Below are positions 17,321 through 25,882 of a DNA stretch of 52,681 bases, piece after piece. The position numbers and the translations under genes were made by a program. The stretch's first letter is position 1. Each line of letters begins with the position of its first letter. Source of the stretch: an uncultured Fretibacterium sp. (lineage in GTDB: Bacteria > Synergistota > Synergistia > Synergistales > Aminobacteriaceae); NCBI GenBank assembly GCA_937915755.1, contig CALGGR010000110.1, positions 1 through 52,681 of the forward strand, in the 5' to 3' direction. A model generated the notes under the pieces. It saw only the letters and a program-made list of their open reading frames with translations, was not told the DNA's origin and searched no databases.

Positions 17321-17860
17321 ATGATTCGGAATACAAACAGGCTGATTTTGCGTTCATGAGAAGAATCAGATGCAGAAGATTTATATAGATATGCGAGTTC
17401 TCCCAAAGTCGGTCCTATTGCTGGATGGCCTGTTCATACAAGCGTAGAAAACAGCCTTGATATTATCCGAAATGTTTTATCAGCGCCAGAAACATTTGCA
17501 GTTGTTGATAAACGTATAGGGTGTGCCGTTGGAAGCATTGGATTAATGATTGGAAAAGCAAGCAACATAGGGATTCCTGATACAGAAGGAGAAGTAGGAT
17601 ACTGGATTGGTGTTCCATATTGGGGGCAGGGATTGATACCCGAAGCCGTACATGAAATTCTTCGCTATGCTTTTGAAGAATTGCATCTTGAAAAAGTATG
17701 GTGCGGCTATTTTGACGGAAATATCAAGTCCAAGAGAGTGCAGGAGAAATGCGGATTTCAATACCAGTACACAAAGGAAAATGTTCCATGCTCTATGATG
17801 AACGATGTGAGGACAGAACATATAACCTGCATAAAAAAGGAAGAATGGACAATCCAATAA
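17321..17860 (+). pseudogene. GNAT N-acetyltransferase (RimJ/RimL type) with a premature TGA
   Basis: From the ATG at 17321 (ATGGAGGAATATTG upstream) one frame runs to 17860. It is broken only at codon 13 (17357-17359, TGA). The sequence reads NRLILRS-stop-EESDAEDLYRYA; relatives have LILRPWEESDAEDL, so the stop replaces the Trp codon. The rest is intact: GCAVGSIGL, GEVGYWIGVPYWGQGLIPEA (acetyl-CoA loop) and VWCGYFDGNIKSKRVQEKCGF. GNATs of this type acetylate protein N-termini or small amines. Translation might restart downstream, but no RBS-ATG pair in frame is convincing. Confidence 0.75.
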
Positions 17861-17968
17861 AATCCAGTCTTGAAAGCAAGCCTTGAATCAAATGTAATGC
17901 TAAAGGGCAGGAGAGATTCCTTCTGTGTGTTATCATTAAGCATAATATTCCCGAAAGGAGTATCAATC

Positions 17969-18784
17969 ATGAAGAAGATAATTCTTGCGTTCACAGCCGT
18001 CGTAATCATGGCCTCATGCGTTTTTGCCAGCGTTGTCATGACGGCGAGGGTAGGTTTCCTAAGGAGGCTCAACACAACAGAGGAGGAATTTGCCCGAATC
18101 ATTCAGGACAGCCAGAGACTTACAGGCTGGAATCTCCTCTCTAACCGTCATGAGCTTTACGGCGTGAAATTCTACGACTCCCTCAACACGATGCTCTTGG
18201 CTCTGGAAAAGTACGACATCGACGAAATCGCACTCCCTGATGTCGTCGCCGAATACATCACCAAAGTCAACCCAGCCTACAAGATATGCTGCGTCTCTAT
18301 TCTTCGGTCGCCTATGAGCCTTGCTTTCGGTTTCAGGAAGGACAACGCTGCCCTTGCGTGGAAGTTCAACCGCGTCATTCAGGACATGGAAGACGACTGG
18401 ACGCTCCCGGAAATTCAGGGCTTGTACATCTACAACGACAGTAAAAAGCCCGTAACGTTCGACAAGTTTGACGGAGCCGAGACCATTCGCGCCGCCGTAA
18501 CAGGGGACATTCCGCCGATTGATTACGTTGACGAGGCCGGGAATCCTTCGGGGTTCAATACAGCACTTCTCGCGGAAATCGGAAAGCGTCTCAAGGTGAA
18601 CATCGAGCTTGTTGACATTGAGGCCGGTGCGAGGAATGTCGCGCTGATGTCGGGGAAGGTTGATGTAGTTTTCTGGTACGAGACAGCAAAGGGTGTCGAA
18701 TGGAATCTTGACGCTCCTGAAGGCGTTATACTGTCAAATCCGTATTATAGCTGGGGAAAGTTCTACCATTTAATGAAACAGTAA
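17969..18784 (+). CDS. Solute-binding-protein-like exported protein with a truncated second module
   Basis: From the ATG at 17969 (CGAAAGGAG upstream) the protein has 271 residues and a signal sequence (MKKIILAFTAVVIMASCVFA). Residues about 30-155 look like one SBP_bac_3 module with a shortened middle (SLNTMLLALEKYDIDEIALP, then RSPMSLAFGFRKDN). Residues about 170-265 start a second module (AVTGDIPPIDYVDEAGNPSG, FNTALLAEIGKRLKVNIELV, SGKVDVVFWYET) and stop after its first lobe. So it resembles a pair of amino-acid-type binding proteins, the second one cut. No ABC permease adjoins it. Ligand unknown. Confidence 0.6.
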   Translation: MKKIILAFTAVVIMASCVFASVVMTARVGFLRRLNTTEEEFARIIQDSQRLTGWNLLSNRHELYGVKFYDSLNTMLLALEKYDIDEIALPDVVAEYITKVNPAYKICCVSILRSPMSLAFGFRKDNAALAWKFNRVIQDMEDDWTLPEIQGLYIYNDSKKPVTFDKFDGAETIRAAVTGDIPPIDYVDEAGNPSGFNTALLAEIGKRLKVNIELVDIEAGARNVALMSGKVDVVFWYETAKGVEWNLDAPEGVILSNPYYSWGKFYHLMKQ

Positions 18785-18982
18785 CGGCAATTCGCTACAA
18801 TGCCGGCAGCACGGACGGACATCACGCCAGCAATTCAAGCGCGAAGCTGTCGGCGTATTTGGCTTTGCTGAAACTCCGCCGGAATCCGAGAACTTACGAA
18901 TCGTAACAGCCCGCTGAAATTACGCGCAGAGATCGTTCACTGGAATTTTGCCCTTCCACAAAAGCGAGAGGGAGCTAATGTA

Positions 18983-20063
18983 TTAGACGATGTACTTCTT
19001 CAGGACTGGAATATGATTGAGGACTGCGGAGACGGTAAAGGAAATCACGAATACTATCACGGCAATCACGGGTATTGAGATTACCGGGCTGAATGTTAGA
19101 GAGTGAAGCCCAAATTTCCCCAAGAGGCTAATCACTCCGGCATGTACTAGGTATGCTCCGAAGCTGTACTGCGATAATGCCCTGATGAATCTTGCGGGAA
19201 AGTTCAGCCTCTCACGGAAGAATACGAACACAGCGATCGCCTCACACATTACGTTGATGGTGTGGTTACCGTAGAAACCTCCGAATGCTTCACCCTTGAA
19301 CCTTGAAGCATAAAGAGACATCAACGCAGTTGCCGTAAAGCCTATGATGCCCGCAGTATATACAGTCTTGGTTGAAATTTGTGCATTGTTCAGGAAATAA
19401 CCTAGAAGGAAATACACTGTGAACCCTGCAACAAATTGGGAATGAAAATTACTGACCAAATTGCCAGCGAACTCACCATATTTCTCCGAGAAAAGTGATA
19501 TGAGATTGACGATTTCAGGGAAAAGGAACGCGAAGAAGAACGCAAGCGCAAGAAAATATTTTGTGAGCGACTCGGACTCAGCAATTTTCTTCACGAACGG
19601 AATAATCATGTACAGCCCCACAATCATGAAAAGAAACCACATGTGATAATTTCCAGCCACGAAATGCCCCAATGCCTTTACCGCGTCCCGTTTTGTCGCA
19701 TAATATGCAACTGCATACACGAATGACCAGAACACGAATGCCGTGAATATCCTGAATATGTACTTGCTGTAAATCTTTCGAAGGGGAATGTCTTTATTGA
19801 GGAAGAGCGCACCGCTTATCATCACGAATACGGGGACTGCCCATCTAACTATCGCATCGTAGAAATTCATTGCCTGCCATTCGAGTGAATGGACATCTGT
19901 TGTGCCCCAATTATGCGAAGCTACATGAAGCATCATCACCGCGAAAGCCCCTGCTACCCGCAAAAAGTCAAAGTAGTGGCTTCTGCTCTCTGCTCTCTGC
20001 TCTCTGCTCTCTGCTCTCTGCTCTCTGCTCTCTGCTCTCTGAGACTATTATACTTTTATCCAT
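18983..20063 (-). pseudogene. Acyltransferase-3 family membrane protein, phase-variable, out of frame in this copy
   Basis: Polytopic acyltransferase (OafA/WecH type), which usually acetylates surface sugars: LRVAGAFAVMMLHVASHNWG, then VPVFVMISGALFL and about ten membrane segments. The natural start is the ATG at 20063, with GGAGG eight bases upstream. Eight codons later an 8-copy GAGAGCA tract begins; in that frame reading stops at a TGA shortly after the tract. The acyltransferase frame (SHYFDFLRVAGA) would join the ATG with seven or ten copies, giving about 357 residues. So the gene is OFF here and able to switch by slipped-strand change. A TTG at 19963 is in frame but has no ribosome site. 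Confidence 0.85.
19984..20039 (-). repeat. Heptanucleotide tract (GAGAGCA)x8, phase-variation switch
   Basis: Eight perfect copies of GAGAGCA on the minus strand (TGCTCTC on plus), 56 bases, within the start of the acyltransferase gene. Because seven is not a multiple of three, each gain or loss of a copy changes the frame; n = 1 mod 3 restores it. Flanking bases do not continue the repeat. Confidence 0.95.
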
Positions 20064-20078
20064 CTTGTCAACCTCCAT

Positions 20079-21068
20079 TTAACTTAAATTGTGAAGTGAC
20101 GGGTCAGGAAAAACCTCGCTCGTCCTCACTCCCCTAATCCACGAATTACGCCCCGCCATCGCAATCATGACAGCGTTGTCCGTGCATCTTCCTTTCGACG
20201 GAAGCCACGCCCGAAACTCCCTAGCGTTCCCCAGAGCCTCACGCAATGCGCCGTTAGCTGACACTCCGCCTGAAGCCGAGACCTTCCGGATCCCCGTCAT
20301 CTTAACTGCAAGTTTCACCTTCGACATCAAAGCCTCAGTAACAGCCCTCTGGAATGATGCGCAAAGGTCTTCAACGGGAATCTTGCCGTCCTCGAATTTC
20401 CGCGCCTGCCAAAGCAACGCAGTCTTCAATCCGCTGAAACTGAACTCAACTTTGTCAGTGTTCTTGAGCGGAATGGGGAAATCAAAAGCGTGAGGATCGC
20501 CCGTTTTCGCAAGCCTCTCAATCTCAGGCCCGCCCGGATACTTCAAGCCCAAGATTCTCGCTGCCTTGTCGTAAGCCTCGCCCGCAGCATCATCGCGTGT
20601 CTGTCCTAAAAGTTCATACTTCCCGAAATCGTCAACCCTGATTATCTCCGTGTGTCCCCCCGAAACTATCAGCGACAAGAATGGAGGCTCCAAGTCCTCA
20701 GCGTCAACCAATGGCGCGAAAAGGTGTCCCTCAAGGTGATTCACGCCGATTAAAGGTACGTTCCACGCCTGAGACAATGCCCGCGCAGTCATTACGCCGA
20801 CGATCAGCGAACCCATGAGACCAGGCCCTCGTGTTACAGCGATCAGGTCAAGGTCATGGCCGGAAATTCCGCACTCCCTCAATGCCGCATCAACCAAAGG
20901 AAGAAGATTCTCCAAATGTTTCCTCGCCGCAAATTCAGGGATTACCCCGCCAAATCTTGAATGGTCAGCAATCTGGCTCGAAAGAAATTCACACAATACC
21001 TCGCGCTCGTCCCGGAGTATTGCTACCCCCGTGTCATCACAGCTCGTTTCAATTCCAAGTGTCAGCAT
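20079..21068 (-). CDS. tsaD: tRNA N6-adenosine threonylcarbamoyltransferase
   Basis: TsaD transfers the threonylcarbamoyl group to A37 of ANN-decoding tRNAs, with TsaB and TsaE. The 329-residue protein starts MLTLGIETSCDDTGVAI and has the metal-binding GVNHLEGHLFAPL, SLIVSGGHTEI, and the ASGGVSANGALRE signature near 260. It ends slightly shorter than many homologues but all core motifs are there. It is the last gene of the minus-strand ybaB-recR-ispDF-ORF-tsaD run. Its ATG follows the upstream stop after two bases. Confidence 0.96.
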   Translation of the reverse strand: MLTLGIETSCDDTGVAILRDEREVLCEFLSSQIADHSRFGGVIPEFAARKHLENLLPLVDAALRECGISGHDLDLIAVTRGPGLMGSLIVGVMTARALSQAWNVPLIGVNHLEGHLFAPLVDAEDLEPPFLSLIVSGGHTEIIRVDDFGKYELLGQTRDDAAGEAYDKAARILGLKYPGGPEIERLAKTGDPHAFDFPIPLKNTDKVEFSFSGLKTALLWQARKFEDGKIPVEDLCASFQRAVTEALMSKVKLAVKMTGIRKVSASGGVSANGALREALGNAREFRAWLPSKGRCTDNAVMIAMAGRNSWIRGVRTSEVFPDPSLHNLS

Positions 21069-21070
21069 GA

Positions 21071-21253
21071 TTACATGTACGAATTATCCTGAACGAACTC
21101 CGGCCATGAATGATCAATGAAATCATCGTAAGCATCAAAAATCGGCGGCATCATAACTTCATCGTTGAATATAAACTGCTCAAAGCCGTTAAGCGCAATC
21201 TCGCCGAACCACAATTTACTGTCGCATTCCCTGTTATGTCTGAATGCCAACAT
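21071..21253 (-). CDS. Small acidic protein of unknown function between ispDF and tsaD
   Basis: Sixty residues from the ATG at 21253. GGGAGG lies ten bases upstream, inside the end of ispDF, whose stop is one base before this start. The stop is two bases from the tsaD start. That tight packing argues the frame is used. The protein is aromatic and acidic toward the C-terminus (FIFNDEVMMPPIFDAYDDFI, then SWPEF) with no membrane segment. I do not recognise a family. Confidence 0.55.
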   Translation of the reverse strand: MLAFRHNRECDSKLWFGEIALNGFEQFIFNDEVMMPPIFDAYDDFIDHSWPEFVQDNSYM

Positions 21254-21254
21254 C

Positions 21255-22358
21255 TCAAACCGACCTCCCTAATGTCGCAACAGCTCGGCACGTTATGCAA
21301 AGTCCGCGCCCTGAGTCGTCGATATTTTCTGCTGACTTGAATTTTATGTTTAACGGGAAAAACTCTGAAAGTTTACGGATAATATCATCACGGTACTTGT
21401 TGAGGCGTGGGACTTGCGCGGTTATCACAGCGTCGGCAAAATCAACGTTCCAGCCCTCAGCGTTCACAAGCCTCATTACCTCTCGCATAAGTTCGAGACT
21501 GTCAGCACCACGAAATCTCTCATCGTTCGCAGGAAACAGATTGCCGATGTCAGGAAGCCCAGCCCCTCCGAGTACTGCGTCCATAAGCGCGTGAGTGAGA
21601 ACGTCAGCGTCAGAATGTCCCAGAAGCCCCAAAGGCGAATCAATCCTAACGCCTCCGAGTATCAGCTTCCTTTCTGGGACGAGCCTGTGAATATCCCAGC
21701 CCAGCCCCGTGCGCGTCATTCGTCGTTCAGTCAAAGCCCTCGCAATCGTCATGTCATCACCAACCGTAACCTTGAAGTTCATTCTCTCGCCCTCAACATG
21801 CCTCAGTTCATGGCCGGATTTGAACCACGCTTCGGCCTCGTCTTTTGCTGACGGGAATTTTTCCACAGCCTCAATCAGCTTCATTCGCGGAAAGACTTGA
21901 GGGGTCTGCGTGATGTAAAGTCCCTCACGTTCAACGCATGAGACTTCACCGCCCTCAATCCTCTTTAACGCGTCGCTCACAGGAAGAACAGGAACGACTC
22001 CGGCATTCTCGCTCACAGCATCCATAAGCCGCCGGAAAAGTTCAGGGCTTGCAAACGGACGGGCAGCATCGTGAACCATTACGTAATCGCACGTCGCAGC
22101 GTTAAGACCGTTGAGGACGGACAAAGCACGCTCACTTCCTCCGTTTACGACATGAAGCGGGACATCGTGAGTCCATTCTGGATTTAGAGTCTCGCCCTGA
22201 GGGATTACGAGTATTATCTCGCGTACTGAGTCTGTTACTGCTGCGTTCTCCGCGCTCCAACGCCACAACTCACGATTACCAAGACTCATGAACTGCTTCT
22301 TTCCGCCCAGCCTAGTCCCCTGACCACCTGCCGCTATGATGAATGAATACTCCCTCAT
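21255..22358 (-). CDS. ispDF: Bifunctional IspDF (MEP pathway cytidylyltransferase / cyclodiphosphate synthase)
   Basis: One 367-residue chain joins two non-successive steps of isoprenoid synthesis. Residues 1-210 are IspD: FIIAAGGQGTRLGGKKQF (CTP loop), VMVHDAARPF, ITQTPQVFP. Residues about 215-367 are IspF: TGLGWDIHRLVPERKLILGG, GHSDADVLTHALMDAVLG (metal site), LFPANDERFRGADS. The fusion is found in several bacterial groups. The start overlaps the recR stop by four bases. An exact ATGGCCGGA/TCCGGCCAT nonamer lies inside (21810). Confidence 0.96.
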   Translation of the reverse strand: MREYSFIIAAGGQGTRLGGKKQFMSLGNRELWRWSAENAAVTDSVREIILVIPQGETLNPEWTHDVPLHVVNGGSERALSVLNGLNAATCDYVMVHDAARPFASPELFRRLMDAVSENAGVVPVLPVSDALKRIEGGEVSCVEREGLYITQTPQVFPRMKLIEAVEKFPSAKDEAEAWFKSGHELRHVEGERMNFKVTVGDDMTIARALTERRMTRTGLGWDIHRLVPERKLILGGVRIDSPLGLLGHSDADVLTHALMDAVLGGAGLPDIGNLFPANDERFRGADSLELMREVMRLVNAEGWNVDFADAVITAQVPRLNKYRDDIIRKLSEFFPLNIKFKSAENIDDSGRGLCITCRAVATLGRSV

Positions 22359-22933
22359 ACTCTGCGCCTCCCCTCGAGTGCCGTGTGAAGTGTCATTCTG
22401 TCAGCAAACTCAATGCTTCCTCCCAATGGCAGACCATAAGCAAGCCTCGTAACGTTCTCGACCCCCAAGCCCCGAAGAATATCAATCAGCATGTAATATG
22501 ACATGTCGCCCTCAATTCTCGGTGATGAAGCTATGATTACCTCGTCAGGATTAAGCTCGCGTATATGCCTGCTGAGGAAGTCTGCAGATTCGTCCGTGAT
22601 TTCTCCCGCAAAATTCCCGCCCAAAACATGATAAAGCCCGTTATAGATTCCTGACTGCTCGAATGCCGAGAGTGATTCCAAGTCGTCAACAATGCAGAGA
22701 ATGTTTCTGTCCCTTAGCGGATCTGAGCAGATATTGCAGGGGTCTTTTGACGATATGTTGCCACAATGAGAGCAGGTTACGACATCTTTCTTCAGTCCGC
22801 TTATGAGTGAGCCTAGACGTTCAAGCTCAGAGTCTTCCTGCTTAAGAAGGTAGAAAGCAATGCGCCTTGCACTTTTCGGGCCAATCGCGGGAAATTTCTT
22901 GAGAGCGTTTACGAGACTGTCGAGGGATTCCAT
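22355..22933 (-). CDS. recR: Recombination mediator RecR
   Basis: RecR with RecF/RecO loads RecA on gapped DNA. The 192-residue protein has the helix-hairpin-helix (LKKFPAIGPKSARRIAFYLL), a four-Cys zinc site (CSHCGNISSKDPCNIC), the TOPRIM domain (ILCIVDDLESLSAFEQSGIY, with DEVIIASSPRIEGDMS) and the C-terminal LAYGLPLGGSIEF. The gene order ybaB-recR is the common one. It starts nine bases after ybaB. Confidence 0.97.
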   Translation of the reverse strand: MESLDSLVNALKKFPAIGPKSARRIAFYLLKQEDSELERLGSLISGLKKDVVTCSHCGNISSKDPCNICSDPLRDRNILCIVDDLESLSAFEQSGIYNGLYHVLGGNFAGEITDESADFLSRHIRELNPDEVIIASSPRIEGDMSYYMLIDILRGLGVENVTRLAYGLPLGGSIEFADRMTLHTALEGRRRV

Positions 22934-22942
22934 TTGTCAGAA

Positions 22943-23254
22943 CTAGAACCCCATACCCATAGCACCGAGCGCGCCTGTAATCCCGCCCATCTTCTCGCTC
23001 ATTAACTCACGGCTCTTCTTGAGGCCTTCATTGACGGCTGAGATTACGAGGTCTTCAAGCATCTCCTTGTCCTCCGGGTTAATGACTTCGGGGTCTATGG
23101 TGATACCTTTCATGTCGCCCTGCCCCGTGAAAGTTGCCGTTACCATTCCTCCGCCTACACTTGCCTCGACGGTCTCATGCGCTAAATTCTCCTGTATCTG
23201 CATCATCTGCGACTGCATTTGGCGTGCCTGCTTCATAATGTTATTGAGTTTCAT
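22943..23254 (-). CDS. YbaB/EbfC nucleoid-associated protein
   Basis: A 103-residue DNA-binding protein: MKQARQMQSQMMQIQENLAH forms the first helix, then VEASVGGGMVTATFTGQGDM, a beta-sheet, and a C-terminal helix ending in a Gly/Met-rich tail. YbaB dimers bind DNA with loose specificity, and the gene commonly lies next to recR, as here. GGAGTC precedes the start at 23254. Confidence 0.95.
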   Translation of the reverse strand: MKLNNIMKQARQMQSQMMQIQENLAHETVEASVGGGMVTATFTGQGDMKGITIDPEVINPEDKEMLEDLVISAVNEGLKKSRELMSEKMGGITGALGAMGMGF

Positions 23255-23341
23255 TGTAATGACTCCTTCGTGAAAATTTCTGCGTCAATTCTATCACGCG
23301 CTATAATTACCAGAAAATGTAAAGGGGAAATATCTTCAATC

Positions 23342-24046
23342 ATGCTGGAAATCTTCAAGACCTTGCCCGCAGGAGGAACAATCTTCAACTGCCTCGCTGT
23401 AATTTTCGGAAGCACAATCGGACTTACTGCTGGGAAATTCATACCAGAGAAGATGCACGATACGATCTTCAACTGCTTGGGGCTTTTCACGATTTATGTG
23501 GGCGTGAATATGATGCTGAGCATGAAGCACTCAATCGCTGTATTGCTGAGTTTGGTGCTTGGGGCTGTAACAGGTGAGATTTTGGGGATTGAGACATCTC
23601 TCAACACTCTTGGTGACAGACTGAAGGCTCGTCTTCACACGTCAAACGGGAAATTCACGGAGGGCTTTGTGAATGCGACGCTTCTGTTCTGCGTTGGCTC
23701 AATGGCGATAATCGGGGCAATCGAGGACGGTCTGAGGCATAACCCTGAAATCCTCATGACTAAGGGAATAATGGACTGCATAGCCGGCTCAATGTTTGCG
23801 GGGTCATATGGTATCGGGGTAATCTTCTCGGTTGTCCCGCTGTTCATATATCAGGGTGCGGTAACGATCGCTGCATCGTGGCTTGAGGGTGTTATCACCG
23901 CCGACATGTACGCGAACATTTCAGGGATTGGCGGACTAATGATTATGGGGATAGGCTTGAACATGATGAAGATTACGAGGCTGAGACTCGGGGACATGCT
24001 TCCGGGATTGCTGTACTTGGTATTCTTCACGATGCTTTTTGCGTAG
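23342..24046 (+). CDS. DUF554 membrane protein (YqgA-like)
   Basis: Starting at 23342 (AAAGGGGAAA upstream), 234 residues with six or seven membrane segments. TLPAGGTIFNCLAVIFGSTI, GLFTIYVGVNMML, VLGAVTGEILGIE, and LFCVGSMAIIGAIEDGL are typical of DUF554. The family has an inverted-repeat membrane fold and no firmly established transport substrate. It is divergent from ybaB and followed after 15 bases by a glycosyltransferase. Confidence 0.88.
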   Translation: MLEIFKTLPAGGTIFNCLAVIFGSTIGLTAGKFIPEKMHDTIFNCLGLFTIYVGVNMMLSMKHSIAVLLSLVLGAVTGEILGIETSLNTLGDRLKARLHTSNGKFTEGFVNATLLFCVGSMAIIGAIEDGLRHNPEILMTKGIMDCIAGSMFAGSYGIGVIFSVVPLFIYQGAVTIAASWLEGVITADMYANISGIGGLMIMGIGLNMMKITRLRLGDMLPGLLYLVFFTMLFA

Positions 24047-24061
24047 AAGGGAGAGGCTGAC

Positions 24062-25165
24062 TTGAAGCCTGTAGTATCATTCTGCATACCTGTGTATAAT
24101 AACGCTGAAGGCGCGGTGAAAATCGTCGGCGCTCTTCTCTCATCACAAGATGATCGCTTTGAAGTTGTAGTAAGCGATGATAATTCGAGGGATAATGTCG
24201 GGAAATTGCTTTCGGGGATTCACGATGAGAGGTTCAGGTATTTCCGTAACGAAAAGAATCTCGGCGCGCATAAAAACTGGGAACACTCTCTCGAACTCGG
24301 CAGGGGTGAATGGCTCTATCTCATTATGGGACGGGACATTATAGACGGAGGGAGCGTCAGCAACCTAATAGGGCAGCTCATAAAAGCCCGCGAGAACAAC
24401 ATAGTCTTCCTCAAAGATGACAGCAGGAAGTACAAGGACTTCAAAGTTTCTGAGGGCATAGACGCAATGATAGACTTCATAAAGTACAACCACCCTACAG
24501 GCTGCGTATTCAGGTCAGATTTATTCGGAGCGATTCCGAACAGGACGCGTTACTTCGAGATTTCTGACATGTACCCGGAGCTTTACGTGATTCGTGATAT
24601 GGCCATGAAGGGGAAATGCGCGATTATATGCAGCGGAGTTAACCGGCGTTTCTTGGGGGCGGACTTGGCGAAAGTGAAATCGTCTGTCGAGTGCGGAATG
24701 GACATTAGCAAGACATATTTCTCACCTCCAAGGCGGACGAAGCAGTTTTTCGAGCAGCTTGACATGGTTGAATCGGACCTCCCAAGAGTTTTCACACTCT
24801 CAGAACTGGACAGGTACTTCAAGGAGAGATATGTATTCTTCTTGGAGAATGTCTCATACTGGTGGCGAATGTGGAATAAAGACCCTGAGCTTATGGCGCA
24901 TTACGGGCAGCCAATAAGACATGTTAGCATCCGGGAAATGGCACGGAACATTATTCAAGGCTATCACGACACGACGGCTCACTTGAAGGAGAAGGGCACT
25001 TACACTCCATCGAGGCGGAGAATAATGCTCTGCGTTACGTCATGGGCTGTTGTGAGATTATGCACGAAGTCAGCAATAAAGTCTGTGCTTGAGCCTCTGG
25101 GTGTCTGGAAGATTCTTTACCGCATAAGGCACAAGGGTAACATTCAAGCCTTAAACTTGCTATAA
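24062..25165 (+). CDS. Family 2 glycosyltransferase
   Basis: The 367-residue protein starts with TTG at 24062 (GGGAGAGG upstream) and opens with KPVVSFCIPVYNNAEGAVKI, the GT2 nucleotide-sugar fold, followed by VVVSDDNSRDN (metal-binding acidic region) and GEWLYLIMGRD. It should add a sugar to a glycan or lipid carrier at the inner membrane. The acceptor is not known. The C-terminal 80 residues are basic and may contact the membrane (SWAVVRLCTKSAIKS). Confidence 0.88.
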   Translation: MKPVVSFCIPVYNNAEGAVKIVGALLSSQDDRFEVVVSDDNSRDNVGKLLSGIHDERFRYFRNEKNLGAHKNWEHSLELGRGEWLYLIMGRDIIDGGSVSNLIGQLIKARENNIVFLKDDSRKYKDFKVSEGIDAMIDFIKYNHPTGCVFRSDLFGAIPNRTRYFEISDMYPELYVIRDMAMKGKCAIICSGVNRRFLGADLAKVKSSVECGMDISKTYFSPPRRTKQFFEQLDMVESDLPRVFTLSELDRYFKERYVFFLENVSYWWRMWNKDPELMAHYGQPIRHVSIREMARNIIQGYHDTTAHLKEKGTYTPSRRRIMLCVTSWAVVRLCTKSAIKSVLEPLGVWKILYRIRHKGNIQALNLL

Positions 25166-25207
25166 TTAGACGCGTAATATCAATCAACAAAGGAGATACA
25201 AATTTTC

Positions 25208-25876
25208 ATGGCAGACATAGTAACATTAGTGATGGAGTCCCGTGAGAAGACGGGCAAAGGCGAAAACGGAAGAATACGACGTTCAGGCTTCGTTCCCTGC
25301 GTAATCTACGGCCCGGAGATTTCCCCGAACATCATCGGAAAAGTCAACATGCGCGAAATCGAGCGTATTCTTGCCGGACGCTGGGAGTCAACACGCCTCA
25401 ACGTTAAACTTCCCGACGGACGCGAGGAACTCTGCATCATCCGCGAGGCTCAGAGGCACCCCCTCACTGACCAGCCGCTTCACATTGATTTCCTCCATCT
25501 CGTAAGAGGACGCAAGATCAACGTCAACATTCCTGTCGAGGTTACAGGGCGCGAAGAATCACAGGGCATTAAGGACGGCGGTGTTCTTGAGGCAGTCCAC
25601 GAGCTTGAAGTCGAGACGCTACCGATGAGCATACCCGATGTTATCACGGTCGATGTTTCCGGCCTCAATGTTGGAGATGCGATTCACGTTTCCGACCTCA
25701 AACTTCCTGAGAACGTTACGGCACTTGCTGACCCTGACGAAGTTGTTGCAATCATCGTAACATCGCGCGGAGTTGAGGACGCAGAGCCTGAGACTGAGGA
25801 GACTGCGGCGGCTGATGTTGAGGTTGTCGCAAAGGGCAAGGCCGCAAAGGAAGAAGATTCAGAGGAGAAGAAGTAA
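25208..25876 (+). CDS. rplY: Ribosomal protein bL25 (Ctc/RplY form)
   Basis: Binds 5S rRNA in the large subunit. The 222-residue protein is the long TL5/CTC form: L25 domain (1-95, GKGENGRIRRSGFVPCVIYG, HPLTDQPLHIDFLHL), a second beta domain (about 100-185), and an acidic Glu/Ala-rich tail. CAAAGGAG is about 16 bases before the ATG. The pth gene follows after six bases, the usual rplY-pth pair. Confidence 0.96.
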   Translation: MADIVTLVMESREKTGKGENGRIRRSGFVPCVIYGPEISPNIIGKVNMREIERILAGRWESTRLNVKLPDGREELCIIREAQRHPLTDQPLHIDFLHLVRGRKINVNIPVEVTGREESQGIKDGGVLEAVHELEVETLPMSIPDVITVDVSGLNVGDAIHVSDLKLPENVTALADPDEVVAIIVTSRGVEDAEPETEETAAADVEVVAKGKAAKEEDSEEKK

Positions 25877-25882
25877 TCAACC

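Noticed and set aside
4153..17359. Stop-codon recoding (TAG or TGA as Trp)
   Set aside because: TGG is used normally for Trp, and TGA ends several intact genes here (11724, 14718, 15097, 16333). Two nonsense changes are simpler.
18983..19963. Acyltransferase starting from TTG at 19963
   Set aside because: No ribosome site there, and it would cut the first conserved helix; the ATG at 20063 with GGAGG and the repeat tract is the real start.
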